64,000 bases of DNA from Streptomyces seoulensis (GCA_013364255.1 CP054936.1:2696853-2760852); one strand, 5' to 3'; shown: positions 1 through 15,791, counted from the first letter of the stretch. The notes: generated from the letters alone by a model not told the origin. Made by a program: numbers and translations.

Positions 1-847
1 GCACCGCGAGCCACTGGCGGTAGCGCTTCTCGGGGCCGGCGTCGGCGGTGAGCAGCGCGTGCCGTCCCTCGCCGAGGAGGGCGGTCAGCGCGGTGTCGAC
101 GCGGGCGGCGGTGCGGCCGTCGGGGACGACGACGAGGGCGCCGCGCCCGGAGGCGAGGGCGGCGGCGACGGCGCGGGCGAGTTCCTCGCTCCAGCCGAAT
201 CCGGGCAGCGCGTTCCACACGGCGCGGGGCGAGCCGCCCGCGGCCAGCGCCTCGACGAACGCCGCGCCCCGCTCGTAGCGCGTCCAGGAGCCCGCGGCGG
301 GCGCCGGGGGCGGCGGGAGCGGGTCGGGCGAGGGGCGCTGCTCGGCGCGGGCATTGCGCGGCGGCACGGCCAGTTGCAGGACGTCGGCGAGGCTGCCCGC
401 GTACCGGTCGGCGACGGAGCGGGCCAGGCCCAGCAGTTCGGGGCCGAGCACGGGCTCGGGGGAGACGACCTGGGCGAGTGCGGCGAGCGGCCCCGCGTAG
501 TCGGACTCGGCCCGGCGCTCGATCAGGAAACCGTCGATCAGTCCGCCGCCCTCGCGGCGGCCCTCCCGGACCCGGTGCCGGCCGGCCCCGAACCGCACCC
601 GCACCCGCACGCCGGGCTGGGCGTCCGCGTCCAGCTCGGCGGGGACGGCGTAGTCGAAGTACCGGTCGAGGTGGAGCACGCCCTTGTCGACCAGCACCCG
701 GGCCACCGGCAGTTCCCCGGCCAGCTCGGCCCCGCGCCAGGTCCGCGGCTTGGCGCGCGGCGCCTTGGCCTGGCGCACGCTCTCCCGGACGAGCGCGAGC
801 TGCTCCGGCGGCGCCCCGCCGTCCCCCTGCCCGTTCTCGCTGCTCAC
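1..847 (-). CDS. priA: Primosomal protein N' (PriA), 3' end outside window
   Basis: Replication-restart protein that recognises forked DNA and reloads the replisome. The first ~282 codons are present and the C-terminal part, with the zinc cysteines and helicase lobe 2, lies beyond position 1. Residues ~45-140 match the PriA 3'-DNA-binding domain (VARVLVDKGVLHLDRYFDY, then GVRVRVRFG). At about residues 213-220 the place of the Walker A motif holds ALPGFGWS, with Trp instead of the catalytic Lys, as I recall for actinobacterial PriA; ATPase-driven unwinding is therefore doubtful. The GTG start at 847 was chosen because the protein runs open from there and an ATG at 855 is out of frame. A damage-type promoter lies immediately upstream. 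Confidence 0.9.
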   Translation of the reverse strand, partial: MSSENGQGDGGAPPEQLALVRESVRQAKAPRAKPRTWRGAELAGELPVARVLVDKGVLHLDRYFDYAVPAELDADAQPGVRVRVRFGAGRHRVREGRREGGGLIDGFLIERRAESDYAGPLAALAQVVSPEPVLGPELLGLARSVADRYAGSLADVLQLAVPPRNARAEQRPSPDPLPPPPAPAAGSWTRYERGAAFVEALAAGGSPRAVWNALPGFGWSEELARAVAAALASGRGALVVVPDGRTAARVDTALTALLGEGRHALLTADAGPEKRYRQWLAV

Positions 848-854
848 GCTTGCA

Positions 855-877
855 TTCTTACCAAACCCCACTGACAA
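855..877 (-). promoter_or_regulatory. RecA-NDp-like (PafBC-type) promoter of priA
   Basis: Read on the minus strand, TTGTCAGTG (877-869) is followed by exactly 8 bases and then TAAGAA (860-855). This matches the mycobacterial LexA-independent damage promoter consensus TTGTCRGTG-N8-TAnnnT except for the last -10 base. The predicted transcript start falls within a few bases of the priA GTG at 847. The same 9-base block precedes rarA and ruvC. Confidence 0.7.
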
Positions 878-973
878 CCGACGCCCCGCCGGGACCGCCG
901 GCCGCACAGCCCGCCCGAGGGCCCGCGCGGTGCGCGCCGCTTGCCGGCGCCCCGGCCTGCTCCGGGAACGGGC

Positions 974-1007
974 GAGGCCCGGCTCCCCCAGAGGGGAGCC
1001 GGGCCTC
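974..1007 (-). terminator. Terminator downstream of metK
   Basis: Perfect 15-bp inverted repeat (974-988 with 993-1007) around a 4-base loop, in the gap between metK and priA. It has no U tract, as is usual for GC-rich actinobacterial terminators. Confidence 0.8.
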
Positions 1008-1028
1008 GGAACGATCCGGGCGCAAGGC

Positions 1029-2237
<1,209 letters not shown>

Positions 2238-2403
2238 AACGCTCCCTGGGGTTGCAGCGGCTGCTGGCTGATCATGGGCGGGCGGCACAGGGCTGCGCCC
2301 GGCCGTCCGTGGAACAGTTTATCGGTCGCGCTCGGCCACCGGCCCACCTGTCTCGCCTCTCGGGAACCCTGTGACCTGCGGCACGGGCATTCTGCCCAAT
2401 GCA

Positions 2404-2427
2404 CGGCGGCCTTGACCAGAGCCGCCG
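2404..2427 (-). terminator. Possible terminator downstream of coaBC
   Basis: A 7-bp inverted repeat (CGGCGGC with GCCGCCG) with a 10-base loop lies ~50 bp after the coaBC stop. A second, weaker pair (2446-2452 with 2471-2477) overlaps the stop codon itself. The rest of the 2238-2474 gap must hold the metK promoter, but I cannot place it. Confidence 0.4.
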
Positions 2428-2474
2428 CGCGCCGGGCACGAGCGTTGAGTGGATCGTGGGGCGAAGGGAACCAC

Positions 2475-3677
2475 TCAGTGCAGCCTGGCGGCCACCAGGT
2501 CCCACACGATTTCGGCCAGGGCCTCCTTGGGCCCGTGCGGCACCGGGGTCTCGCCGCCGTCGGCGGCCAGCACCACGGCTTCGTTCTCCTCCGCGCCGAA
2601 CGTCCGGTGCTCCCCCACCTCGTTCACCACCAGCAGGTCGCAGCCCTTGCGGACGAGCTTCGCGCGGCCGTGGGCAAGGACGTCGTCGGTCTCGGCTGCG
2701 AAGCCCACGATCACCTGTCCGGGCCGCGCCCGGTCGGCCGATATCTCCGCGAGGATGTCCGGATTACGCACCAGAACGATGGGTTCCGGTTCCTGGTCGT
2801 CCTTCTTCTTGATCTTGCCGGTGGCGTAGGCGGCGGGACGGAAGTCGGCCACGGCGGCGGCCATGACGACCGCGTCGGCGTCGGCGGCGGCCTTCAGGAC
2901 CGCCTCGCGCAGCTGCACGGCCGTGCCGGCCGGGACCACGTCCACGCCCGCCGGGTCGGGCAGCGCGGTGTTCGCGGCGATCAGCGTGACCCGGGCGCCG
3001 CGGGCCGCGGCGGTGCGCGCCAGCGCGTAGCCCTGCTTGCCGGAGGAGCGGTTGCCGAGGAAGCGGACCGGGTCGAGCGGCTCGCGGGTGCCGCCGGCGC
3101 TGACGACGACGTGCCGGCCGGCGAGGTCGGGCTCGGCCGCGCCCCGGGCGAGGACCCGTCGGCAGACCTCGAAGATCTCCGCCGGGTCGGGCAGCCGGCC
3201 CTTGCCGGTGTCGACGCCGGTCAGCCGGCCGACCGCCGGTTCGACGACCACGGCGCCGCGGCGGCGCAGCGTCGCCACGTTCTCCTGGGTGGCCGGGTGC
3301 TCCCACATCTCGGTGTGCATGGCCGGGGCGAAGACCACCGGGCAGCGGGCGGTGAGCAGGGTGTTGGTCAGCAGGTCGTCGGCGAGGCCGTGGGCCGCCC
3401 TGGCGAGCGTGTCGGCGGTGGCCGGGGCCACCACCACCAGGTCGGCGCCCTGGCCGATGCGGACGTGCGGCACCTCGTGGACGTCGTCCCAGACCTCGGT
3501 GGCGACCGGGTTGCCGGAGAGCGCGGACCAGGTGGCGGCGCCCACGAAGTGCAGCGCGGAGGCGGTCGGCACCACCCGGACGTCGTGCCCGGACTCGGTC
3601 AGTCTGCGCAGCAGCTCGCACGCCTTGTAGGCGGCGATGCCGCCGCTGACGCCCAGAACGACCTTCGGCTTGTCCAC
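2475..3677 (-). CDS. coaBC: Bifunctional phosphopantothenoylcysteine synthetase/decarboxylase
   Basis: Two consecutive steps of coenzyme A synthesis: ligation of cysteine to 4'-phosphopantothenate, then decarboxylation to 4'-phosphopantetheine. The 400-residue fusion has an N-terminal FMN-dependent CoaC domain (GVSGGIAAYK at ~9-18; the His in VPHVRIGQ; PAMHTEMW at ~117) and a C-terminal CoaB domain (SAGGTREPLDPVRFLGNRSS at ~193; KIKKKDD). The E. coli enzyme has Asn where this one has His in PAMHTEMW; I believe that is usual for actinobacteria. It lies downstream of rpoZ and gmk, the same neighbours as in mycobacteria. Confidence 0.97.
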   Translation of the reverse strand: MDKPKVVLGVSGGIAAYKACELLRRLTESGHDVRVVPTASALHFVGAATWSALSGNPVATEVWDDVHEVPHVRIGQGADLVVVAPATADTLARAAHGLADDLLTNTLLTARCPVVFAPAMHTEMWEHPATQENVATLRRRGAVVVEPAVGRLTGVDTGKGRLPDPAEIFEVCRRVLARGAAEPDLAGRHVVVSAGGTREPLDPVRFLGNRSSGKQGYALARTAAARGARVTLIAANTALPDPAGVDVVPAGTAVQLREAVLKAAADADAVVMAAAVADFRPAAYATGKIKKKDDQEPEPIVLVRNPDILAEISADRARPGQVIVGFAAETDDVLAHGRAKLVRKGCDLLVVNEVGEHRTFGAEENEAVVLAADGGETPVPHGPKEALAEIVWDLVAARLH

Positions 3678-3732
3678 CGTCTCTCCCGGATTCGGCCCCG
3701 GTGCGCCGGCCGGCGCACGCCTCTATGACACA

Positions 3733-3767
3733 CCACAGGCCCGACAGTCGCGCTGCCGGGCCTGTGG
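3733..3767 (-). terminator. Hairpin between rpoZ and coaBC
   Basis: An 11-bp perfect inverted repeat (3733-3743 with 3757-3767) lies in the 126-bp gap after rpoZ. Its A-run is on the rpoZ side on the plus strand, so the minus-strand transcript has no U tract after the stem. It could be a terminator or an attenuator before coaBC. Confidence 0.6.
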
Positions 3768-3803
3768 AAAAAGCTACTGCGGTACGCAGATAAGACTTGC
3801 CGC

Positions 3804-4076
3804 TTACTGCACCGGGCCTTCGATGGCCTCGGAGGTCAGCAGACCCGCGTTGATCTCGCGCAGGGCGATGGAGAGCGGCTTCTCGTGGACGTGGGTGTCC
3901 ACGAGCGGACCGACGTACTCGAGGAGGCCCTCGCCGAGCTGCGAGTAGTACGCGTTGATCTGGCGGGCGCGCTTGGCCGCGTAGATCACGAGGCTGTACT
4001 TCGAGTCGGTGGCCTCGAGGAGCTCGTCGATCGGCGGGTTGATGATGCCCTCGGGCGCGGAGATGGAAGAGGACAC
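3804..4076 (-). CDS. rpoZ: RNA polymerase omega subunit
   Basis: Small subunit that clamps the beta' subunit during RNA polymerase assembly. The 90-residue protein contains the typical [23 protein letters not shown] core (residues ~16-38) and the [13 protein letters not shown] segments. Its length is normal for actinobacteria. It sits 51 bp after gmk and before coaBC, the conserved gmk-rpoZ order. Omega affects the ppGpp response in other bacteria, and relA lies in this same window, but no direct link is visible here. Confidence 0.97.
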   Translation of the reverse strand: MSSSISAPEGIINPPIDELLEATDSKYSLVIYAAKRARQINAYYSQLGEGLLEYVGPLVDTHVHEKPLSIALREINAGLLTSEAIEGPVQ

Positions 4077-4127
4077 GCTCTACCTTCCGATGGATGGGAA
4101 AGAATCAGTCAGCATGACCATGGACGA

Positions 4128-4721
4128 TCACACGACGTCCATCAAGGCTAGCAGCTCGCGCGCCACGTCCTCGACGGAGGTGTTGACCAGGGTCTCGTCG
4201 AACTCCGGCTCGGCCGCCAGCTCGACCTTCGCGGCCCGCAGCCGGCGCTCGATCACCTCGGGCGGCTCGGTGCCCCGGCCGGTGAGCCTGCGCACCAGTT
4301 CCTCCCAGGAGGGCGGGGCGAGGAAGACCAGACGGCCCTCCGGCATGGTCTCGCGGACCTGCCGGGCGCCCTGGAGGTCGATCTCCAGCAGGACCGGCAC
4401 GCCGGTCTCCAGGTGCTCCAGCACCGCGGCGCGCGGGGTGCCGTAGCGGTTGCCCGCGAACTCGGCCCACTCCAGCAGCTCGCCGTTGGCGATCAGCTTG
4501 TCCATCTCCTCGTCGGTGACGAAGAAGTAGTGCACACCGTGCTGCTCGCCGGGGCGGGGCTTGCGGGTCGTCGCCGACACCGAGAGCCAGACCTCGGGGT
4601 GCGCCTTGCGCATATGGGCGACGACCGTGCTCTTGCCGACCCCGGAGGGGCCGGAGAGCACGGTCAGCCGCGGACGTGCGTCCGGGGGTACGGGGGTCGT
4701 CCCCCGGGGTGTTACTGCCAT
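4128..4721 (-). CDS. gmk: Guanylate kinase
   Basis: Phosphorylates GMP to GDP with ATP. The 197-residue protein shows the P-loop [10 protein letters not shown] (~23-32), the GMP-binding [18 protein letters not shown] segment (~51-67) and [11 protein letters not shown]. The N-terminal ~17 residues before LTVLSG are unconserved, so a shorter start is possible, but none with a better ribosome site was seen. No clear Shine-Dalgarno precedes the ATG. A small inverted repeat (GCGATT at 4725-4730, AATCGC at 4739-4744) covers that region. It lies upstream of rpoZ, with mihF before it, as in mycobacteria. Confidence 0.97.
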   Translation of the reverse strand: MAVTPRGTTPVPPDARPRLTVLSGPSGVGKSTVVAHMRKAHPEVWLSVSATTRKPRPGEQHGVHYFFVTDEEMDKLIANGELLEWAEFAGNRYGTPRAAVLEHLETGVPVLLEIDLQGARQVRETMPEGRLVFLAPPSWEELVRRLTGRGTEPPEVIERRLRAAKVELAAEPEFDETLVNTSVEDVARELLALMDVV

Positions 4722-4757
4722 GCAGCGATTATTCCAGCAATCGCGGGGTGCCCGGGA

Positions 4758-4785
4758 CCCGCGTCCCGAGGACCCGGGACGCGGG
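4758..4785 (-). terminator. Terminator downstream of mihF
   Basis: An 11-bp perfect inverted repeat (4758-4768 with 4775-4785, 6-base loop) lies in the short mihF-gmk gap. A 15-base direct repeat beginning GGAACCGGTG occurs at 4785-4799 and again at 4808-4822, where it overlaps the end of mihF. Confidence 0.7.
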
Positions 4786-4804
4786 GAACCGGTGCTGCCC
4801 GGAC

Positions 4805-5128
4805 TCAGGAACCGGTGCTGCCGAACTCACGCTCCAGGGAAGCGATCTGGTTGGAGCCGAGGCCGCGCACACGACGGCTCTCGGAGATGCCGAGTCGCTC
4901 CATGATCTGCTTGGCGCGGACCTTGCCCACGCCCGGGAGGGACTCAAGGAGGGCCGACACCTTCATCTTGCCGATGACGTCGTTCTCCTGGCCCTGCTTG
5001 ATGACCTCGTGCAGGGAGGCGCCGGAGTGCTTGAGTCGATTCTTGACCTCGGCCCGCTCCCGGCGAGCCGCGGCGGCCTTTTCGAGCGCGGCTGCGCGCT
5101 GTTCAGGGGTAAGGGGCGGAAGAGCCAC
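4805..5128 (-). CDS. mihF: Actinobacterial integration host factor (sIHF/mIHF)
   Basis: Nucleoid-associated DNA-bending protein unrelated in fold to E. coli IHF; in Streptomyces it influences DNA topology, development and antibiotic production. The 107-residue product starts [18 protein letters not shown], has a long basic helix, and ends with a helix-two turns-helix DNA-binding unit ([22 protein letters not shown] at ~62-83, then [10 protein letters not shown]). The GTG at 5128 gives the conserved N-terminus; the frame stays open to 5251 but that extension is not conserved. It is preceded by a 255-bp gap that should contain its promoter, with an AT-richer patch around 5307-5335. Confidence 0.95.
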   Translation of the reverse strand: MALPPLTPEQRAAALEKAAAARRERAEVKNRLKHSGASLHEVIKQGQENDVIGKMKVSALLESLPGVGKVRAKQIMERLGISESRRVRGLGSNQIASLEREFGSTGS

Positions 5129-5383
5129 GCCTACGTCACCTCGGATGTCGAACTGTCGGATACGGACCGGTGAGGAGGCGTTTCGCCCCACACCAGGCGA
5201 GCTACGGGCGACACACTTGCCCGTGCGCTCTCGACGGAGACTAGCGGTCAAGGGCCCAAGAGTCAGCGAGAACAGCGGAAAAGTCCTGGTCAGCCTCGCT
5301 CAGGCCGGACATTTAGGACATAATCCCCCTGATTTGAGGAGGAAACCAGACTCCGGCGGGCCCCGAACCGTCCGGCCGACGGC

Positions 5384-6225
5384 TCAGCCGGCCGCCACCG
5401 CCGCCCGGATCTCCTCCGCGAAGCGCTCCGCGGCGCCGCGCAGCGCGGCGACGTCGGGACCGTGACGCAGAACACCCCGGCTGACGTTCGGGACGACGTT
5501 GCGCACCGCGGCGCCGAAGACGGCCGGCAGATCGGCCGGGGTCGCCCCCTGGGCGCCGATCCCGGGCGCGAGCAGCGGTCCGTTCACGTCCAGGTCGTAC
5601 GACGACAGGTCGCCGAGGGTGGCGCCCACCACCGCGCCGAAGGAGCCCAGCGGCCGCTCCCCCGCGTTCTCCGCGGCCAGGTGCGCGAGCATGGTCGCGC
5701 CCACGTCCAGCCCGTCCGGGCGCCGGGCGTGCTGCACCTCGCCGCCCTCCGGGTTGGAGGTCAGCGCCAGCACGAACAGGCCGGCGCCGCTCTCCCGGGC
5801 CAGCTCGACGGCCGGCCGCAGCGAGCCGTAGCCGAGGTAGGGCGAGACGGTCAGCGCGTCGGAGAACAGCGGGGCGTCCTCGTGCAGGAAGGACTCGGCG
5901 TAGGCGGCCATGGTCGAGCCGATGTCGCCGCGCTTGGCGTCCATGACGACCAGCGCGCCGGCCGCCCGCGCCTCGGCCACCGACTTCTCCAGCACGGCCG
6001 TGCCGCGCGAGCCGAAGCGCTCGAAGAAGGCGCTCTGCGGCTTGAGCACGGCGACCCGGTCGGCCATCGCCTCCACGACGGTGCGGCTGAACCGCTCCAG
6101 GCCGGCCACGTCGTCGTTCAGGCCCCACTCGGCGAGCAGGGAGGCGTGCGGGTCGATGCCGACGCACAGCGGGCCCCGCTCGTCCATGGCACGGCGCAGC
6201 CGCGCGCCGAAGGGTTCCCTGGCGC

Positions 6226-6229
<4 letters not shown>
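5384..6229 (-). CDS. pyrF: Orotidine-5'-phosphate decarboxylase
   Basis: Last step of UMP synthesis: decarboxylates OMP. The 281-residue protein is the longer type-2 form used by mycobacteria. [10 protein letters not shown] lies near the N-terminus, the catalytic [11 protein letters not shown] at ~97-107 contains the Lys-Asp network, and the phosphate-binding APGIGAQG is at ~210. The ATG overlaps the pyrD stop by 4 bp (ATGA), so translation is coupled to pyrD. It is separate from carB by a strong hairpin. Confidence 0.97.
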
Positions 6230-7341
<1,112 letters not shown>

Positions 7342-7384
7342 CTCGGAGAAGTCCTCGGGGTCCTCATGAGGGGGTCCTCATGAA

Positions 7385-7414
7385 GAGGGGGACACCGTTT
7401 CCGGTGTCCCCCTC
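7385..7414 (-). terminator. Hairpin between carB and pyrD
   Basis: A perfect 13-bp stem (7385-7397 with 7402-7414) with a TTTC loop lies immediately after the carB stop. It splits the pyr cluster into an upstream pyrR-to-carB unit and a downstream pyrD-pyrF unit, or acts as an attenuator between them. Confidence 0.85.
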
Positions 7415-7425
7415 GGGGCTGGCTG

Positions 7426-10726
<3,301 letters not shown>

Positions 10727-10734
<8 letters not shown>

Positions 10735-11869
10735 GCTGGCCCTCCATCAGGGAAACGAAGCGGTCGAACAGGTAGGCGGCGTCGTGCGGGCCGGCCGCCG
10801 CTTCGGGGTGGTACTGGACGCTGAAGGCCGGCTTGTCGAGCAGCTGGAGGCCCTCCACCACGTTGTCGTTCAGGCAGACGTGGGAGACCTCGGCGCGCCC
10901 GAAGGGGGTGTCGGAGACCTGGTCGGTGGGGGCGTCCACGGCGAAGCCGTGGTTGTGCGCGGTGACCTCGACCTTGCCGGTCGTGCGGTCCTGCACGGGC
11001 TGGTTGATGCCGCGGTGGCCGTACTTCAGCTTGTAGGTGCCGAAGCCGAGCGCGCGGCCGAGGATCTGGTTGCCGAAGCAGATGCCGAACAGCGGGGTGC
11101 CGCGCTCCAGGACGCCGCGCATGACGGAGACCGGGTGGTCGGCGGTGGCCGGGTCGCCGGGGCCGTTGGAGAAGAACACGCCGTCGGGCCGGACCGCGTA
11201 GACGTCCTCGACGGTGGCGGTGGCGGGCAGCACGTGCACCTCGATGCCGCGCTCGGCCATGCGGTGCGGGGTCATGCCCTTGATGCCGAGGTCGACGGCG
11301 GCGACGGTGAACTTCTTGTCGCCGATCGCCGGGACGACGTACGCCTCCTTGGTGGCGACCTCCGCCGCGAGGTCGGCGCCGACCATCTCGGGGGCCTCCT
11401 TGACGCGGGCCAGCAGCGCGGCCTCGTCGCGGACGGCGTCGCCGCTGAAGATGCCGACCCGCATCGCGCCGCGCTCGCGCAGGTGGCGGGTGAGGGCGCG
11501 GGTGTCGATGCCGCTGATGCCGACGACGCCCTGCGCGGCCAGCTCCTCGTCCAGGGAGCGCCGGGAGCGCCAGTTGGACGGGACGCGCGCGGGGTCGCGC
11601 ACGACGTAGCCGGCGACCCAGATGCGCCGCGACTCGGGGTCCTCGTCGTTGACGCCGGTGTTGCCGACGTGCGGGGCCGTCATGACGACGACCTGGCGGT
11701 GGTAGGACGGGTCGGTGAGGGTCTCCTGGTAGCCGGTCATGCCGGTGGAGAACACGGCTTCGCCGAACGTCTCCCCCACGGCCCCGTAGGCGCGGCCGCG
11801 GAAGATCCGGCCGTCCTCCAGGACGAGTACGGCGGGAACCCTCGTGGTTCCCCTGCTGGAGGTGGTCAT
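10727..11869 (-). CDS. carA: Carbamoyl-phosphate synthase small (glutaminase) subunit
   Basis: Hydrolyses glutamine and channels ammonia to CarB. The 380-residue protein has the CPSase small-chain N-terminal domain ([31 protein letters not shown]) and a class I glutamine amidotransferase domain with the nucleophile in [12 protein letters not shown] and the His/Glu pair in VQYHPEAA. The ATG overlaps the stop of the preceding membrane-protein gene by 4 bp and its own stop overlaps carB. All pyr genes from pyrC onward are therefore translationally coupled. Confidence 0.97.
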
Positions 11870-12459
11870 CGTTCGACGCCTTCCGTGGTGTTCGTTTCGA
11901 TCATGGAGTTGAGGGCCTGGACCCACTCGGTGTGCTCGGCCGCCCGGTCGGAGCGGAAGCCGGAGTCGATCAGCCGCTCGCCGTGCGCCCAGGTGACGAT
12001 CAGCAGGCCGCCCTCGGTGAGGACCTTGCCCGCGATGCCCTTGTCCAGCCGGGCCCCGCGCAGCCGCGCGGCCGGGACGAAGAAGTCCGGTGCGCCGGGG
12101 CGTACGACGTCCAGGCCCGCGTCGGTGAGCGTCAGCTCGACGCGGCTGCGGGTGCCCAGGCCGTGCGCCACGATGCGGTCCAGCCACTGACCGGCGGTGG
12201 TGGAGCCGTGGTAGCGGCCGGTCATCGTCAGTCTCGCCTCGCCGGGCTCCTGCGGCGCGCCGGGCAGCTCGGGCAGGTCGCTCTGGAGGGTGCCGCGCCA
12301 CTTCCAGCCCTCGCGCATCAGCCAGTAGACGAGCGCGACGAAGAGGGCGAGGCCGACCAGCCAGCCGACGCGCGCGCCCCAGTCGGTGACCGTGGCCGAC
12401 TTCTCCCCGGCGGCGATCCGGGTGGCGTACCCGGCTGCGAGCAGTGTTGCAGGTGTCAC
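11866..12459 (-). CDS. PH-like domain membrane protein of the pyr operon
   Basis: Function unknown. The 197-residue product has one transmembrane segment near the N-terminus ([18 protein letters not shown], ~31-48) followed by a soluble domain with the beta-rich pattern of bacterial PH-like domains ([33 protein letters not shown]). The GTG start gives a GTGA overlap with the pyrC stop, and its stop overlaps carA by ATGA. Mycobacteria keep a membrane protein at the same place between pyrC and carA (Rv1382 in M. tuberculosis, from memory). A role linked to pyrimidine synthesis is suggested only by this conserved position. Confidence 0.85.
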   Translation of the reverse strand: MTPATLLAAGYATRIAAGEKSATVTDWGARVGWLVGLALFVALVYWLMREGWKWRGTLQSDLPELPGAPQEPGEARLTMTGRYHGSTTAGQWLDRIVAHGLGTRSRVELTLTDAGLDVVRPGAPDFFVPAARLRGARLDKGIAGKVLTEGGLLIVTWAHGERLIDSGFRSDRAAEHTEWVQALNSMIETNTTEGVER

Positions 12460-13769
12460 GTGAGCTTCCCGTCGACGAGCGTGGCCTTGCCCCGGAGCCA
12501 CGTGTGGGTGACACGGCCCGGCAGCTCACGTCCCGCGTAGGGGGTGTTGCGGCTGCGCGAGGCGAAGCCCGCGGGGTCCACCTGCCCACGGTATGCCGTG
12601 TCGAGGAGGGTGAGGTTGGCGGGCTCACCTGCCGAGACGGGGCGTCCGTGCCCGGTGGCGCGGCCGATCCGGGCCGGGGCGAGGGACATGCGGTCGGCGA
12701 CGCCGGCCCAGTCCAGCAGCCCGGTGTCGACCATGGTCGCCTGGACCACGGACAGGGCGGTCTCCAGGCCGACCATGCCCATGGCGGCGGCGGCCCACTC
12801 GCAGTCCTTGTCCTCGTGCGGGTGCGGGGCGTGGTCGGTGGCCACGATGTCGATGGTGCCGTCGGCGAGCGCCTCACGCAGGGCGCGCACGTCGCGCTCG
12901 GTGCGCAGCGGCGGGTTGACCTTGTAGACGGGGTCGTAGGTGCGCACCATCTCGTCGGTGAGCAGGAGGTGGTGCGGGGTGACCTCGGCGGTGACGTCGA
13001 TGCCGCGGGACTTGGCCCAGCGGACGATCTCGACGCTGCCGGCGGTCGACAGGTGGCAGATGTGCACGCGGGAGCCGACGTGCTCGGCGAGCAGCACGTC
13101 CCGGGCGATGATCGACTCCTCGGCGACGGCCGGCCAGCCGCCCAGGCCCAGCTCGGCGGAGACGACGCCCTCGTTCATCTGGGCGCCCTCGGTGAGCCGG
13201 GGCTCCTGCGCGTGCTGGGCGACGACGCCGCCGAAGGCCTTCACGTACTCCAGCGCCCGGCGCATGATCACGGCGTCGTCCACGCACTTGCCGTCGTCGG
13301 AGAAGACGGTGACGCCGGCGGCGGACTCGTGCATGGCGCCGAGTTCGGCGAGCTTCCTGCCCTCCAGGCCGACGGTGACGGCGCCGATGGGCCGCACGTC
13401 GCAGTAGCCGTGCTCGCGGCCGAGCCGCCAGACCTGCTCGACCACGCCGGCGGTGTCGGCGACGGGGAAGGTGTTGGCCATGGCGAAGACGGCGGTGTAG
13501 CCGCCCGAGGCGGCGGCGCGGGTGCCGGTGAGGACGGTCTCGGAGTCCTCGCGGCCGGGCTCGCGCAGATGGGTGTGCAGGTCGACCAGGCCCGGCAGCA
13601 GCACCTTGCCGCCGGCCTCCACGACCTCGGCGCCCTCGGCGCCGAGACCGGTTCCACTCCAGTCGATTTCGCCCTGCCGGGCGGTGGCGGCGACGGTCTC
13701 GCCGTCGATCAGGACGTCCTGCGGCTCGCCGCCGAGCACCCGCGCACCGCGGATCAGGGTCTTGCTCAT
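12456..13769 (-). CDS. pyrC: Dihydroorotase
   Basis: Cyclises carbamoyl aspartate to dihydroorotate. The 437-residue amidohydrolase carries the metal motif [10 protein letters not shown] (~58-67), later His ligands in CHLST and AEVTPHH, and the catalytic Asp in [10 protein letters not shown]. It is the class I type. The ATG at 13769 lies 11 bases after GAGGAG; a GTG at 13778 is in frame but sits on top of that ribosome site, so the ATG was preferred. The gene begins 5 bp after the pyrB stop and its own stop overlaps the next gene. Confidence 0.97.
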   Translation of the reverse strand: MSKTLIRGARVLGGEPQDVLIDGETVAATARQGEIDWSGTGLGAEGAEVVEAGGKVLLPGLVDLHTHLREPGREDSETVLTGTRAAASGGYTAVFAMANTFPVADTAGVVEQVWRLGREHGYCDVRPIGAVTVGLEGRKLAELGAMHESAAGVTVFSDDGKCVDDAVIMRRALEYVKAFGGVVAQHAQEPRLTEGAQMNEGVVSAELGLGGWPAVAEESIIARDVLLAEHVGSRVHICHLSTAGSVEIVRWAKSRGIDVTAEVTPHHLLLTDEMVRTYDPVYKVNPPLRTERDVRALREALADGTIDIVATDHAPHPHEDKDCEWAAAAMGMVGLETALSVVQATMVDTGLLDWAGVADRMSLAPARIGRATGHGRPVSAGEPANLTLLDTAYRGQVDPAGFASRSRNTPYAGRELPGRVTHTWLRGKATLVDGKLT

Positions 13770-13774
13770 CGTGT

Positions 13775-14752
13775 TCACTTCTCCTCGGTGCGGGTGTGGG
13801 TGACGGCGGGCTCGTTGCCGCCGAGCAGCAGGTAGAGGACGGCCATCCGGATGGAGACGCCGTTGGCGACCTGCTCGACGACGGTGCAGCGCGGCGAGTC
13901 GGCGACCTCGGCGGTGATCTCCATGCCGCGGACCATCGGGCCGGGGTGCATCACGATGGCGTGCTCCGGCATCCGCGCCATGCGGTCGCCGTCCAGGCCG
14001 TAGCGGCGCGAGTACTCGCGTTCGGTGGGGAAGAACGCGGCGTTCATGCGCTCGCGCTGGACGCGGAGCATCATCACGGCGTCCGACTTGGGCAGGGCGG
14101 CGTCGAGGTCGTAGGAGACCTCGCAGGGCCAGGACTCGATGCCGACCGGCAGCAGGGTGGGCGGGGCGACCAGGGTGACCTCGGCGCCCAGGGTGTGCAG
14201 CAGGTCGACGTTGGAGCGGGCGACCCGGCTGTGCAGGACGTCGCCGACGACGGTGACCCGCCGGCCGGCCAGGTCCTGGCCGAGTCCGGCGTCCCGGCCG
14301 ACCAGGCGGCGGCGCATGGTGAAGGCGTCGAGCAGCGCCTGGGTGGGGTGCTGGTGGGTGCCGTCGCCGGCGTTGATGACGACGGCGTCGATCCAGTCGG
14401 AGGTGGCCAGGCGGTACGGGGCTCCGGAGGCGCCGTGCCGGATGACGACCGCGTCGACGCCCATCGCCTCCAGGGTCTGCGCGGTGTCCTTCAGGGACTC
14501 GCCCTTGGAGACGCTGGAGCCCTTGGCGGAGAAGTTGATGACGTCCGCGGACAGCCGCTTCTCGGCGGCCTCGAAGGAGATCCGGGTCCGGGTGGAGTCC
14601 TCGAAGAAGAGGTTGACGACGGTACGGCCGCGCAGGGTCGGCAGTTTCTTGATCGGCCGGTCGGCGACCCGGGCCATCTCCTCGGCGGTGTCGAGGATCA
14701 GGACGGCGTCGTCGCGGGTGAGGTCGGCGGCCGAGATGAGATGACGCTGCAT
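13775..14752 (-). CDS. pyrB: Aspartate carbamoyltransferase catalytic subunit
   Basis: Condenses carbamoyl phosphate with aspartate, the first committed pyrimidine step. The 325-residue product has the carbamoyl-phosphate loop [19 protein letters not shown] (~49-67), the [10 protein letters not shown] motif (~134) and the aspartate-binding [12 protein letters not shown]. There is no regulatory-chain gene (pyrI) nearby. It follows pyrR after 148 bp of GC-rich sequence that could fold but contains no obvious gene. Confidence 0.97.
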   Translation of the reverse strand: MQRHLISAADLTRDDAVLILDTAEEMARVADRPIKKLPTLRGRTVVNLFFEDSTRTRISFEAAEKRLSADVINFSAKGSSVSKGESLKDTAQTLEAMGVDAVVIRHGASGAPYRLATSDWIDAVVINAGDGTHQHPTQALLDAFTMRRRLVGRDAGLGQDLAGRRVTVVGDVLHSRVARSNVDLLHTLGAEVTLVAPPTLLPVGIESWPCEVSYDLDAALPKSDAVMMLRVQRERMNAAFFPTEREYSRRYGLDGDRMARMPEHAIVMHPGPMVRGMEITAEVADSPRCTVVEQVANGVSIRMAVLYLLLGGNEPAVTHTRTEEK

Positions 14753-14900
14753 CTGTCAGGCTCCGTAGGGAAGTTCATTCGGGAGGCGGAGGGCCTCACC
14801 GGGGTGGCGGCTCGTGGCGCTGCCCCGGGGGCGGGACCGGGCGCGGGCGCGCGTGCGGGCACCGGCGCGGGGCGCGCGTCGGCGGGTACGCGCGCGGGGG

Positions 14901-15600
<700 letters not shown>

Positions 15601-15761
15601 CTTAAAGGACGTCGGATTTGCGCCAACCACGGTAGCAGGTGCCGCGGGCCGCTTCGCACACCCCCTCGCCGCCCGCCCGCCGGCCGTTCGTCACCCCTTC
15701 ATCACCCCCTTGGCGCAACCGGGGATCGTTAGCACGGAAGCGGCGGGCCGCACCATTCGGC

Positions 15762-15791
15762 TTGACGCGGCAGAGTAACGCTGCGTAACCT
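15762..15791 (+). promoter_or_regulatory. Probable bldD promoter
   Basis: TTGACG at 15762-15767 is followed after 18 bases by TAACCT at 15786-15791, a good match to an HrdB-type promoter. The transcript would start near 15798, about 65 bases before the bldD ATG. Confidence 0.6.

Noticed and set aside
2238..2474. SAM riboswitch upstream of metK
   Set aside because: I looked for SAM-I/II/IV-like paired elements and saw only a weak 7-bp hairpin better explained as the coaBC terminator.
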